64,000 bases of DNA, from assembly GCF_947501165.1 (NCBI RefSeq), contig NZ_CANMUU010000004.1:1-64000 (forward strand), read 5' to 3'. The DNA is from an uncultured Allomuricauda sp. Lineage in GTDB: Bacteria > Bacteroidota > Bacteroidia > Flavobacteriales > Flavobacteriaceae. Both the position numbers and the translations under genes were made by a program. Below are positions 45,706 to 54,347 of this stretch, in pieces. The notes beneath the pieces are model-generated. The model was given only the letters and a program-made list of their open reading frames with translations. It had not been told where the DNA came from and made no database searches. Position 1 is the first letter of the stretch. Each line of letters starts with the position of its first letter.

Positions 45706-46569
45706 ATGAGACAGTTAAAGATTACAAAACAGGTTACCAATAGGGAAACCGCATCGTTGGACAAGTATTTACAGGAAATTGGCAAGGTTGATTTGATCAC
45801 TGCCGATGAAGAAGTAGAATTGGCACAGCGAATCAAAGCGGGAGACCAGATAGCCTTGGAAAAATTAACTAAAGCCAACCTCAGATTCGTAGTTTCTGTT
45901 GCAAAGCAATACCAAAATCAAGGATTGACGCTTCCCGATTTGATCAACGAAGGAAACCTTGGATTGATAAAAGCTGCACAACGTTTTGACGAAACTCGTG
46001 GATTTAAGTTCATTTCCTATGCCGTATGGTGGATTCGTCAGTCCATTCTTCAAGCTTTGGCCGAACAATCCCGTATTGTGCGTTTGCCTTTGAACAAGAT
46101 TGGTTCTATTAACAAAATCAACAAAACTTTTGCCTTTTTGGAGCAAGCACATGAGCGTGTGCCTTCTGCAGAGGAAATTGCCAAAGAATTGGACATGACC
46201 GTCGAAGATGTTAAACAATCTTTGAAAAACTCTGGACGACATGTTTCCATGGACGCTCCTTTAATTGATGGTGAAGATTCTAACTTATACGATGTATTAC
46301 GTAGTGGAGAATCTCCAAACCCTGACAAGGAATTATTGCACGAATCTTTGCGCACTGAAATTGAACGAGCCTTAGAAACGTTGACCCCAAGAGAAGCTGA
46401 TGTAATAAGGCTATACTTTGGTTTAGCAGGTCAACACTCGATGACTTTAGAGGAAATAGGAGAGACTTTTGACTTGACTAGAGAACGTGTTCGCCAGATT
46501 AAGGAAAAAGCGATTCGTAGGTTGAAACATACCTCTAGAAGTAAAATTTTAAAGACATATTTGGGATAA
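45706..46569 (+). CDS. rpoD: Primary RNA polymerase sigma factor (RpoD/SigA)
   Basis: The housekeeping sigma factor. At 287 residues it lacks region 1.1 and the non-conserved region, the usual short form in Bacteroidota. Present are region 1.2 ([17 protein letters not shown]), region 2 ([34 protein letters not shown], read in two parts; [17 protein letters not shown] for 2.3-2.4), region 3 ([18 protein letters not shown]) and region 4 ([15 protein letters not shown], then [22 protein letters not shown]). It would recognise the TAnnTTTG promoters noted here. A terminator follows at 46692. Confidence 0.97.
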   Translation: MRQLKITKQVTNRETASLDKYLQEIGKVDLITADEEVELAQRIKAGDQIALEKLTKANLRFVVSVAKQYQNQGLTLPDLINEGNLGLIKAAQRFDETRGFKFISYAVWWIRQSILQALAEQSRIVRLPLNKIGSINKINKTFAFLEQAHERVPSAEEIAKELDMTVEDVKQSLKNSGRHVSMDAPLIDGEDSNLYDVLRSGESPNPDKELLHESLRTEIERALETLTPREADVIRLYFGLAGQHSMTLEEIGETFDLTRERVRQIKEKAIRRLKHTSRSKILKTYLG

Positions 46570-46691
46570 TTTTTAAGATTATCCACACAAATTACAGTTA
46601 AACAAACCTTAAATTGGTTTTTTGGCAAGAAAGTTGTAATTTGTAACCATATAACAGTTTATCATGACTGTTCGTTTTTTGATTGATGAAT

Positions 46692-46719
46692 AAACTCCGG
46701 CTGATTACCGGAGTTTTTT
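46692..46719 (+). terminator. Intrinsic terminator downstream of rpoD
   Basis: AAACTCCGG pairs with CCGGAGTTT around a 7-base loop, followed by T6. Confidence 0.88.
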
Positions 46720-46752
46720 CATTTATGAACCTTTGATTAATAAAACCGTGAA

Positions 46753-47355
46753 TCAATTCAAATAAAAACGAATACCCAGCCCTAGAAGTGTCTTAATCTC
46801 CTCAACCTCGCTATTATGGTGATAAATTCCAGTAATCGGTACTATAAGAGACAGAGAATCTGTTAGGTAAAAGTCCATTTCAAAAGAGGCATAGGCTCCA
46901 TACACAAATGTGCTTTCCGGAGTGGGAACTCCAAAAGAAACCTCCACTACATTATCATTTATAATTTCGTATCCAACGGAAGGGCCACCTCCAAAAAAAA
47001 TGGAAGTACCCCGACGTGGTGAGGTCAAAACTGTGGTGAAATAGCCAACATTTACCAAGTAATCTTCAAAAGGAAATTCTACGGCAGAATTGGGTTGTTC
47101 TTCAGAAAATGCGGCAACAATGGATAGTTGAAAATAATCCGTTGTGTTATGGTAATAGTTTAAATCACCACTTATACCATATCCGTTTACTTTATAGTTG
47201 GGTGCAATTCCTAAGGAGAAGTCACTTCTTTGAGCTATGCTTTGTTGCATTGAGACCATCAAAAAAATCACGGGAAATAAGAAAGAAATGCTACTTTTTT
47301 TCACTTCGCTAAAACTATACTCTTGTTTCGATAAGATTGGGAGGGAAGAAATCAT
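46753..47355 (-). CDS. Outer membrane beta-barrel protein (TraO-like), 200 aa
   Basis: A signal peptide ends at SIAQ (residue 41). An in-frame GTG at 47304 would give a more usual length of signal peptide and is a plausible true start. The mature ~160 residues show alternating strands (SLGIAPNYKVNGYGISGDL, then GTSIFFGGGPSVGYEI and VYGAYASFEMDFYL) ending GLGIRFYLN with a C-terminal aromatic, as in small outer-membrane barrels. The pattern recalls the Bacteroidota TraO family, but no conjugation genes are nearby, so a general barrel is the safer call. It follows the lipoprotein gene by 4 bases. Confidence 0.68.
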   Translation of the reverse strand: MISSLPILSKQEYSFSEVKKSSISFLFPVIFLMVSMQQSIAQRSDFSLGIAPNYKVNGYGISGDLNYYHNTTDYFQLSIVAAFSEEQPNSAVEFPFEDYLVNVGYFTTVLTSPRRGTSIFFGGGPSVGYEIINDNVVEVSFGVPTPESTFVYGAYASFEMDFYLTDSLSLIVPITGIYHHNSEVEEIKTLLGLGIRFYLN

Positions 47356-47359
47356 TTCA

Positions 47360-48307
47360 TCAGTTTAAAATGGTAGGAAAAACACCCCTGGTTCCCATAT
47401 CCACAACCTGCTCCCCCAATAAAGGTTCATATTTTCCATTACCATTAGGGTCTTTCCATTCAAAGCTGTTGTTTATTGAAATCACAATCTGAATATCCAC
47501 ATCTTCCTTTGGGCTTTCAGAAATTATAAGAGGGGAAAGAAATATGCCTGTAACCACACATGAACCCTCAGGTACGGGAGATGTATCGCTAATTGGATTA
47601 GGCACCGTCGTTTCAGGTGCATCGCCTTCAGTTAAGTAGTTGAAAGGGAAACCTTGAATATCACCTGTTGTTTCCAAACCAAAATACCCCTGCAATTTGT
47701 TCCCATTTACGGTTACTGTCTGTTTTTCTATCATATAGGAATCGATAAACGTATTGAATCCTAAAAAAGAAGCCACAGTTCCACTAACATCTATATCATC
47801 GTTAATCCCTGTGGGCCAAGAATTATCCAAATTGGAAATACCACTAAGGTTATAGATGACTTTGTATTGTTGAAACCCTATTGAACTCCTAAAGTATTCA
47901 TACGTTCCGGATGCAATGGTGTTGAGCGGAACACTGATTGTATTGTCACTTTCCGTTAAAAACAATTCATGCTCAAAATCAATGGCCGAGACACCTCCTT
48001 GGTTCGTCGTTGGAGAAGAAAAAACGGTTGCTCCATTTTCAAAAGGAGTAAATTTATTGGGGTACAATCCGATAAAATGTAGTCCCATTACTTCAAAATC
48101 TGGATTTTGAGCTGCGTTTCCTTCTGGGATGTCAACTGGGTTGCCCAAATTATCCAATCTATCTGCATTGGTGTCCATGATAAAAGTGATGTTCAACATG
48201 AAATTGCTGGAATCCATTGGATCATCTGTGTTGTTCTTTAAATCCGAAGAACAAGAAAACCATATACTACATGCCAAAGTCAAAAAAATCAATCTGTGTC
48301 TCTTCAT
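47360..48307 (-). CDS. Lipoprotein of unknown function, 315 aa
   Basis: A lipoprotein signal (ACSIWFSCSSDLKNNTDD, Cys19) is followed by a ~290-residue beta-rich domain. It has VMGLHFIGLYPNKFTPF, SIGFQQYKVIYNLSG, GYFGLETTGDIQGFPFNYL, SCVVTGIFLSPL and, near the end, NNSFEWKDPNGNGKYEPLLGE with a calcium-site-like Asp/Asn loop (D-P-N-G-N-G-K-Y-E). From memory it is a family of hypothetical flavobacterial lipoproteins. It is probably co-transcribed with the barrel gene downstream, so the two may form a surface complex; that is inference. Confidence 0.7.
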   Translation of the reverse strand: MKRHRLIFLTLACSIWFSCSSDLKNNTDDPMDSSNFMLNITFIMDTNADRLDNLGNPVDIPEGNAAQNPDFEVMGLHFIGLYPNKFTPFENGATVFSSPTTNQGGVSAIDFEHELFLTESDNTISVPLNTIASGTYEYFRSSIGFQQYKVIYNLSGISNLDNSWPTGINDDIDVSGTVASFLGFNTFIDSYMIEKQTVTVNGNKLQGYFGLETTGDIQGFPFNYLTEGDAPETTVPNPISDTSPVPEGSCVVTGIFLSPLIISESPKEDVDIQIVISINNSFEWKDPNGNGKYEPLLGEQVVDMGTRGVFPTILN

Positions 48308-48345
48308 AATTATGGTTATTTGTTATTAATTCTTTCCTGGATTAA

Positions 48346-49026
48346 TCAATACCCAAACCAGGAAGGAGTGCTTTTTATCAAAGTCCCATCTATTATTTCA
48401 TCAAGCCATTTTTCATACCAATCCAAAAAATTATCTCCTTTTGCAAACCTTGGAATTTCTAAGTCCATGTTCAGGTTAACCACCCTTCCTTTATGTGTTC
48501 CATTTAAGACAATTCCTTGCAGATAGGAACATCCCTGAGATCCAATAGGCAGAACCCCTGCATATAATTTGTTTATTTCCCGATGGTAATCATGATCGGA
48601 AATGTCTTCCTGTTCAAGTAAATCCGTTAAGCGATGCCAAGTCTCTTGGTCCATTTCCGGTGTTAGAATACATTCCTTCCCTAAATGCTCTTCGGGATTG
48701 GAATAAAGGAGTTCTTCAACACCGATTCCTAAGGGAAATAAACCATAGAATGGACCTGCTCCAGAATTTCTATACCCATTTCCACCATTGCCCACATGTT
48801 CCAAGAACGCTCTGTAACATTCGGGTAAACTCACTGAGTATTCCAATTCAAAATTTTCTATTCTTTCGCTATCTGCTGGTTTATTAAGGTGATATTTATG
48901 GCTCCCTGATCCAAAAACCCTTAAATCACTATCACTCTCCTTTGCCTTAGCTAGCTTTTCTATGATTTTTCCGATTTGAAAGTGAAAAGGTGATACCACA
49001 GGGTGAATACTTGATTTAATCTTCAA
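48346..49026 (-). CDS. SMI1/KNR4 (SUKH) family protein
   Basis: The 226-residue soluble protein has the SUKH pattern: RIENFELEYSVSLPECYRAFL with the conserved E...LP..Y, EHVGNGGNG, GPFYGLFPLG, the central LPIGSQGCSYLQGIVLNG, GRVVNLN and DNFLDWYEKWLDEII at the end. SUKH proteins are often immunity proteins in polymorphic toxin systems but also have regulatory roles. No toxin gene is adjacent, so it is an orphan here. Confidence 0.87.
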   Translation of the reverse strand: MKIKSSIHPVVSPFHFQIGKIIEKLAKAKESDSDLRVFGSGSHKYHLNKPADSERIENFELEYSVSLPECYRAFLEHVGNGGNGYRNSGAGPFYGLFPLGIGVEELLYSNPEEHLGKECILTPEMDQETWHRLTDLLEQEDISDHDYHREINKLYAGVLPIGSQGCSYLQGIVLNGTHKGRVVNLNMDLEIPRFAKGDNFLDWYEKWLDEIIDGTLIKSTPSWFGY

Positions 49027-49212
49027 AATATTAAAATCATGTGGGCCTAAATCCTTGAATTGATGGTTGCAGCTTTTGAATTGACGAGTGGGGTTTTATG
49101 AAGTGATTGGTCTTTTTGTATTTGTGAAATCAAATTATGATTCCGTCAAATTCCATGCTGTTTTCATCAATCGAGCAACTTATAGCAAAAACTGAAGTGG
49201 TAGGTTTACGCC

Positions 49213-49419
49213 ATGATTGCTTTTTGGACAATAATTGTTTTAGCAGCACTGGCTTTACTTTATATCTGGTATCGTTTGATCAAATTGGTTATCCCTTCCA
49301 AAAGCTTGGAAATTGAATCAAACCCGTATACAGAGATGGTTGAATTACATAACACCCGTAAAAAACGTTCAAACAAATCTTCGATATGGAAAAAGCTTTT
49401 GCACCTGATTTTCCAATAA
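49213..49419 (+). CDS. Small single-pass membrane protein, 68 aa
   Basis: A 68-residue protein with one N-terminal membrane helix (MIAFWTIIVLAALALLYIWY) and a basic cytoplasmic tail rich in Lys, Arg and Ser (NTRKKRSNKSSIWKK). No family is recognised. An overlapping frame from 49137 also encodes about 60 codons but lacks any protein-like character. The gene precedes the AraC-type regulator on the same strand by 104 bases. Confidence 0.5.
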   Translation: MIAFWTIIVLAALALLYIWYRLIKLVIPSKSLEIESNPYTEMVELHNTRKKRSNKSSIWKKLLHLIFQ

Positions 49420-49523
49420 ATATTATTGAAAATCAGTCTGACAACCACGCATACATTATAGAAATAAGGTTATCCTTATAATTTGATTATTTTTAGTGTG
49501 TAAGAGTCGGCATAGTTTTCCTT

Positions 49524-50558
49524 ATGGAATTTAATCAAACCTTACTTTTCTTTTTTAGTGCACTCGGTGCCTTTAACGGGCTTTGCCTCGCTCTATATTT
49601 TTTATTGTTTGCTAGGCCCAACCACATTTCCAATAAGTTTTTGGGGTTCTTTTTGCTCATGTTGAGTGTCCGAATAGGTAAATCCGTTGTTTTTTATTTC
49701 AATCCCGATTTGGCGTTTATATATCTTCAAATTGGGTTATCCGCTTGCTTTTTTATTGGTCCGTTCCTTTATTTCTACATCCGGTCCATGATAGAACCCA
49801 AAAGTAAAATTCAAACAACATGGAAGTATCATATAGCTGTTTTACTTCCATTGATTGTGCTTGTTGGGTTTCTGTACCCATTTGAAAACCATATTAAACT
49901 TTGGAGACCCTATATAATCTATAGCATCTATCTCCAATGGTTCTTCTACATTTTGGCTTCTGGATGGATTTTACGCTTTAAACTGAATGCACTGTTTTCC
50001 TCACCTCAAAAATTTGACGCTCGGAATGTTTGGGTTTTGAGTGTTTTTCTGGGTAACCTTGTGATTTGGGCCGCTTATTTCTTCACCAATATCACATATT
50101 ATCTGGTTGGGGCACTTACCTTTTCCTTTCTTTTTTACCTTTTGGCCCTATTGGTATTCTTGGGGAAAAAGAGCAAACAAAACATATTCATAGCCGATCA
50201 TAAATACAGCGCAAAAAAAATACAGCCTACACAAGCCAATACCTTGTTGGAGAGACTACAAGAGTTAATGACCCAGGAAGAGCCCTATACCAATGCCAAT
50301 CTTAAATCCTCTGATATTGCCAAAAAAGTAAACATAACGGTCCATCAGTTATCACAATTGTTGAATGAAAATCTTGGGAAAAGTTTTCCTTTGTTCATTA
50401 ACGAATACCGAATTGCTAAGGCATGTACCATTATAAAATCCAATACTCCACTAACATTGGAAGCTATTGGTTACGAGTGTGGATTCAACTCTAAATCCAC
50501 CTTTTACACTACGTTTAAGAAAATTACCGGAGTTACACCATCCCAGTACAACAGGTAG
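49524..50558 (+). CDS. AraC-family transcriptional regulator with membrane-embedded N-terminus
   Basis: The 344-residue protein has about seven hydrophobic helices in residues 1-215. A C-terminal AraC double helix-turn-helix covers about 240-340: LKSSDIAKKVNITVHQLSQL, then RIAKACTIIKSNTPLTLEAI and CGFNSKSTFYTTFKKITGVTP. It is the same build as the regulator at 9719-10864. It leads a same-strand series with a DJ-1-like lipoprotein, an NTF2-like protein and a hydrolase homologue, which are its likely targets. Confidence 0.9.
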   Translation: MEFNQTLLFFFSALGAFNGLCLALYFLLFARPNHISNKFLGFFLLMLSVRIGKSVVFYFNPDLAFIYLQIGLSACFFIGPFLYFYIRSMIEPKSKIQTTWKYHIAVLLPLIVLVGFLYPFENHIKLWRPYIIYSIYLQWFFYILASGWILRFKLNALFSSPQKFDARNVWVLSVFLGNLVIWAAYFFTNITYYLVGALTFSFLFYLLALLVFLGKKSKQNIFIADHKYSAKKIQPTQANTLLERLQELMTQEEPYTNANLKSSDIAKKVNITVHQLSQLLNENLGKSFPLFINEYRIAKACTIIKSNTPLTLEAIGYECGFNSKSTFYTTFKKITGVTPSQYNR

Positions 50559-50654
50559 TACAAGAGTTCATATTTATAAATCCGAACTCCAAATTTATAA
50601 CTTGTAATTTGAGACTTTACCAAAAGAAGCAATTTGTCCAAAAATTCAGGACAA

Positions 50655-51455
50655 ATGAAACATATCTATCTTCTGTTGCTGGTCTTCGGTCTTTTGGGGT
50701 GTAAAAATTCTACCGGACAAACAACGCAAGAGACTCCTATTTCTTCTGTTTCACCAGAAGAGAAAGATAACCGAATACTTTTTATAGTCTCAAACCAACA
50801 TACCTATGGAAAATCCACTATAAACGCAGCCAACCACTTTGCTGAAATTGTATTTGCCTATGATGTATTTATTAAAGCGGGTTATGCTATTGATTTTGTA
50901 AGTCCCGAGGGCGGAGCCATACCCATTGGATATTTAAACACATCCGATGCATTGGAAAAACAATACCTCTATGATTTTGAATTCATGGGACAACTTAAAA
51001 ACACCTTCATGCCTCAACAAGTTGACCCATCTAAATACAAAGCTGTTTACTATGGAGGTGGCGGAGCAGCCATGTATGGAGTGCCTGAGAACAAGGCGAT
51101 TCAAAAAATTGCAATGGCCATTTACGAAGAAAACAATGGCGTAATATCCGCCATTTGTCACGGAACCGCTGGAATAGTGCATCTAAAAACCAAGGATGGA
51201 AAATTCCTTTATGAAGGAAAAAAAGTGAATGGCTTCCCCGATTTATTTGAAAACATGAAGGCCGCCTATTACCAAGAATTTCCTTTTTCTATAGAACAGA
51301 CCATTCAAAACAGAGGAGGGAATTTTAGCTTTTCTGAAGAGGGTTGGGATAACTACTTTGTCTTGGATGGACGTCTGATTACTGGGCAAGACCCAACAGC
51401 TGCTGCATCCGTAGCCGAAAATGTAGTTAAAACCATAAAAAGCCAAACCAAATGA
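50655..51455 (+). CDS. DJ-1/PfpI family type 1 glutamine amidotransferase-like lipoprotein
   Basis: From ATG 50655 the 266-residue protein has a lipoprotein signal (YLLLLVFGLLGCKNS); an upstream in-frame ATG at 50634 is less likely. The DJ-1 domain has ILFIVSNQHTYGKS, YAIDFVSPEGGAIPI, YKAVYYGGGGAAMYG and the nucleophile elbow SAICHGTAGIVHL with the reactive-type Cys-His pair. Members include glyoxalase III/Hsp31-like enzymes; this one would face the periplasm. Its stop overlaps the next gene by ATGA, implying translational coupling. Confidence 0.88.
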   Translation: MKHIYLLLLVFGLLGCKNSTGQTTQETPISSVSPEEKDNRILFIVSNQHTYGKSTINAANHFAEIVFAYDVFIKAGYAIDFVSPEGGAIPIGYLNTSDALEKQYLYDFEFMGQLKNTFMPQQVDPSKYKAVYYGGGGAAMYGVPENKAIQKIAMAIYEENNGVISAICHGTAGIVHLKTKDGKFLYEGKKVNGFPDLFENMKAAYYQEFPFSIEQTIQNRGGNFSFSEEGWDNYFVLDGRLITGQDPTAAASVAENVVKTIKSQTK

Positions 51456-51871
51456 AGAATATGACCTTAGCGCTCTTGCTTTTTGCAAGTGCTTCCTTCA
51501 CGTATGCCCAATCCGAATTGGAAAGTATTAACAAAGTACTCTATGACTACATTGAAGGTACTGCCAACGGGGAACCTGAAAGGCTTAGAGAGGCATTTGA
51601 CGAAGATTTCAATTTGTACTTTGTGAGAAACGATTCATTACAGAAGTGGTCTGGGAAAAATTATATAAACAATGTAAAACCAGGACAAAAAAGCAATCGT
51701 ATTGGCAGGGTACTTTCAATAGATTTTGAAGGAGATGCCGCTAGTGCAAAGGTTGAAATACTTATGCCTGGCCCAAAGAGAATCTACACCGACTATTTCT
51801 TACTATTGAAAGTCGACCAAAAATGGAAAATCATCCACAAAACATTCACTTTTAAAAACTATCCAAAATGA
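51452..51871 (+). CDS. Exported NTF2-like (putative lumazine-binding type) protein, 139 aa
   Basis: A signal peptide (ending SFTYAQ, residue 20) precedes an NTF2-like cone-shaped fold: INKVLYDYIEGTANGEPERLREAFDED, the WSGKNYI element and a terminal FLLLKVDQKWKIIHKTFTFK. Secreted NTF2-like proteins of this size are common in Bacteroidota and bind or turn over small ligands; no ligand can be assigned. It overlaps both neighbours by 4 bases (ATGA), so the three genes are tightly coupled. Confidence 0.82.
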   Translation: MKNMTLALLLFASASFTYAQSELESINKVLYDYIEGTANGEPERLREAFDEDFNLYFVRNDSLQKWSGKNYINNVKPGQKSNRIGRVLSIDFEGDAASAKVEILMPGPKRIYTDYFLLLKVDQKWKIIHKTFTFKNYPK

Positions 51872-53622
51872 AACTTTTAGGAAAAAAGAAAGGGAATATA
51901 GGTTCTCTTAGTGTTTTTTTAATCCTTCTATTACTTGCTGGATTATCAGTTTATCCACAGTCCGCTGAGGACTCAGAAAAAGCAGTTGATAGCATTTTCA
52001 GTCAATGGCAGAACAAACAAGTTCCAGGAATTGTAGCAGGACTCATTTATGGTGATAATCTTGCATACAGCAAAGCTTTCGGCTATGCAGATGTAAAAAA
52101 CCAAGAGAAGAATACGGTAAACACCCAATTTCAAATTGGATATTTGTCCCGACAATTTGTGGTTTTTGGAATTCTTGTACTCGAAAATCAAGGTAAGTTA
52201 TCCTTGAGCGATCCTATCCAAAAGTATATAACAGATTTTCCTAAATTCGAACATGAACTTAAGATTTCTCATTTGGTAAACCATAGTAGCGGTCTGGACA
52301 ATCATACTATGTTAAGAAGGATAATAGGTGTAAAAAACAATGATACCCACACACATGAAGAAGCTTTGAACCTGATTAAAAGTCAAAATAAACTGAACTA
52401 TGTTCCTGGAACCGACTTTTCGCATATGACCTCCAAAACTGAAATCACCCTAATGTTGGAAATCATCAAGAAAGCTTCCGGTCAATCAATTACCAATTTT
52501 ATGACTGAACATATTTTCAATCCCTTAGGTATGAAAAACACCAGTTTTTCGAAAGATTATAACAGTATTGTCCACAATCAGGCGATATCCTATCAGAATC
52601 AAGGAGATACGCTAAAGTTCAGTAAGGTTAACCATGAAAATGTGTTTTACACTTCTGCGGAAGATATGTTGATATGGTACAGTGCTCTTACGGGAAAATC
52701 AAAATCGAACCTAACACCTATCTTCCAAAAACTAGATAGCCCAGTTAACCTTGAAAATGGGAATGAATTTAATTCTTGGTGGGGCAAATTGACTTTGGGA
52801 AGATCATTCTATCATTTAGAAAGAGGTTTACCGGCCTATTGGCAATTTGGTCGCATTGGCGGCTATGCTTCAAATGTTTTTCGTTTTCCAGAGCAGAATC
52901 TGACCTCATTCGTTATCGGCAACAACAATGCTTACAATGGTATGCCGGCCATGCTACATGCTAATCACTATATAGAAGACAAATACACCGAACCTAGTGA
53001 TATAGACCCAAGTTTATTAAAAACCAAGAAATTATCAACTTCAGCCTTAAAGAACTATGAGGGGCTATATTGGGACTCAAAACGAGGCATAGCTCGAAAA
53101 TTAGAGGTAGAGAACGATACACTTTTTTACAAGCGTTTAGACCAAGACGAAGGAGCGCCCATGGTTCCATTGGCAACATCAGAAACATTTCAATTGGTAG
53201 TTGAGGGAGATGAAAAAATAGTCTTTTCCTTTAAAAACAGTAATGGTTCAAAAGCGTATGATATCACCTTAGGTGAGAGCAGTCCATATACCTATATTGA
53301 GTACACTCCAACTACAGAAACTCCAGAAATTCTCAACGAATACTGTGGCACTTTTTATAGTAAAAACCTGAAAGTTATATATGATTTTGAAATTGACGAA
53401 CAACAACTTATCGCAAGAGGTCCAAACGGCAGAGTAGTTGTTTTTTATTCGGTTATGAAAGATACGTTCCGAAGCGATGCTCCCGAATTTGGCAGTATTC
53501 GTTTTGAAAGAGATGCCAGTGAAAAAATAAGTGGGTTTGCCATTTTTACGGATGGTATCCAAAATTTAAAGTTCACCAAAATGTCAAGCATCTTTGATAC
53601 CGCGAAAAATAGGCTTCCGTAA
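51868..53622 (+). CDS. Serine-hydrolase (class C beta-lactamase) homologue lacking catalytic residues
   Basis: The 584-residue exported protein has a signal segment at about 13-31. The beta-lactamase/PBP fold is recognisable (residues 40-390): GIVAGLIYGDNLAYSKAFGYAD, then FQIGYLSRQF at the nucleophile site, ISHLVNHSSGL, and GRIGGYASNVFRFPE. The S-x-x-K motif is replaced by Y92-L-S-R95, Y-x-N by H186-M-T188, and the final H-x-G-like histidine by R329. Two DUF3471-like beta domains follow (from ALKNYEGLYWDSKRG and again from ILNEYCGTFYSKNL). It is probably a binding protein, not an enzyme. It is the last gene of a coupled operon. Confidence 0.85.
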   Translation: MKLLGKKKGNIGSLSVFLILLLLAGLSVYPQSAEDSEKAVDSIFSQWQNKQVPGIVAGLIYGDNLAYSKAFGYADVKNQEKNTVNTQFQIGYLSRQFVVFGILVLENQGKLSLSDPIQKYITDFPKFEHELKISHLVNHSSGLDNHTMLRRIIGVKNNDTHTHEEALNLIKSQNKLNYVPGTDFSHMTSKTEITLMLEIIKKASGQSITNFMTEHIFNPLGMKNTSFSKDYNSIVHNQAISYQNQGDTLKFSKVNHENVFYTSAEDMLIWYSALTGKSKSNLTPIFQKLDSPVNLENGNEFNSWWGKLTLGRSFYHLERGLPAYWQFGRIGGYASNVFRFPEQNLTSFVIGNNNAYNGMPAMLHANHYIEDKYTEPSDIDPSLLKTKKLSTSALKNYEGLYWDSKRGIARKLEVENDTLFYKRLDQDEGAPMVPLATSETFQLVVEGDEKIVFSFKNSNGSKAYDITLGESSPYTYIEYTPTTETPEILNEYCGTFYSKNLKVIYDFEIDEQQLIARGPNGRVVVFYSVMKDTFRSDAPEFGSIRFERDASEKISGFAIFTDGIQNLKFTKMSSIFDTAKNRLP

Positions 53623-53658
53623 ACGTTTGGTCTTTTAAGGCAAACCGATTCATTTCGC

Positions 53659-53666
53659 TACTTTTG
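53659..53666 (+). promoter_or_regulatory. Candidate -7 box of rpe (TACTTTTG)
   Basis: TACTTTTG matches TAnnTTTG and ends 21 bases before ATG 53688; it overlaps the alternative upstream start at 53664. Confidence 0.5.
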
Positions 53667-53687
53667 TACCTCAAAACAAAAAGTACA

Positions 53688-54347
53688 ATGAGTGACCGTT
53701 TGGTAGCCCCTTCTTTACTTGCAGCCGATTTTGCCAATATGAGGCAAGACATCGAAATGGTTAACCAAAGTAGGGCAGATTGGTTTCATTTGGATGTAAT
53801 GGATGGCGTTTTTGTGCCTAACATCTCCTTTGGGATGCCAGTCATTCAAGCTATGGCCAAGCATACCCAAAAAATACTGGATGTACATTTAATGATAATT
53901 GACCCCGACAGGTATATTAAAACCTTTGCCGAACTGGGAAGTGATAATCTTACGGTGCACATTGAAGCCTGCAATCACCTGCATCGCACGGTACATGCTA
54001 TTCAACAAGAAGGTATGAAAGCAGGAGTTGCTCTAAACCCACATACTTCCATTAATCTATTGGAAGATATTATCCAAGACGTTGATTTGGTTTGCGTGAT
54101 GAGTGTTAACCCTGGTTTTGGAGGACAATCCTTCATTGAAAACACATATAATAAGGTTAGTGATCTAAAAAATCTGATTGAAAAGAAAAATTCAAACACA
54201 CTTATTGAAATTGATGGTGGGGTAACTACAACAAATGCCAAAAGATTAGTGAATGCAGGAGCTGATGTATTGGTTGCTGGTAGTTTTGTTTTTGGAAGTG
54301 AAGACCCCGCAGCTACCATATCGGCCCTTAAAGACGAAATTTCATGA
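53688..54347 (+). CDS. rpe: Ribulose-phosphate 3-epimerase
   Basis: It interconverts ribulose 5-phosphate and xylulose 5-phosphate in the pentose phosphate pathway. ATG 53688 (MSDRLVAPSLLAADFANM) is preferred over an in-frame TTG at 53664. The 219-residue TIM barrel has FHLDVMDGVFVPNISFG, DVHLMIIDPDRYI, LNPHTSINLLEDI, VMSVNPGFGGQSFI, EIDGGVTTTNA and ADVLVAGSFVFG. The ypdA-like gene overlaps its end by 4 bases. Confidence 0.97.
   Translation: MSDRLVAPSLLAADFANMRQDIEMVNQSRADWFHLDVMDGVFVPNISFGMPVIQAMAKHTQKILDVHLMIIDPDRYIKTFAELGSDNLTVHIEACNHLHRTVHAIQQEGMKAGVALNPHTSINLLEDIIQDVDLVCVMSVNPGFGGQSFIENTYNKVSDLKNLIEKKNSNTLIEIDGGVTTTNAKRLVNAGADVLVAGSFVFGSEDPAATISALKDEIS

Noticed and set aside
46579-46587. 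Perfect DnaA-box sequence TTATCCACA downstream of rpoD, with further copies near 51951 and 56667
   Set aside because: Single scattered copies, two inside genes, no cluster or AT-rich unwinding region; not evidence for an origin.
46753-47355. Conjugation locus implied by TraO-like barrel
   Set aside because: No other tra, relaxase or integrase genes nearby; only barrel-level similarity.
49137-49319. Alternative ~60-codon plus-strand frame overlapping the 49213 small gene
   Set aside because: No signal, helix or protein-like pattern; the overlapping frame with a clear membrane helix is preferred.
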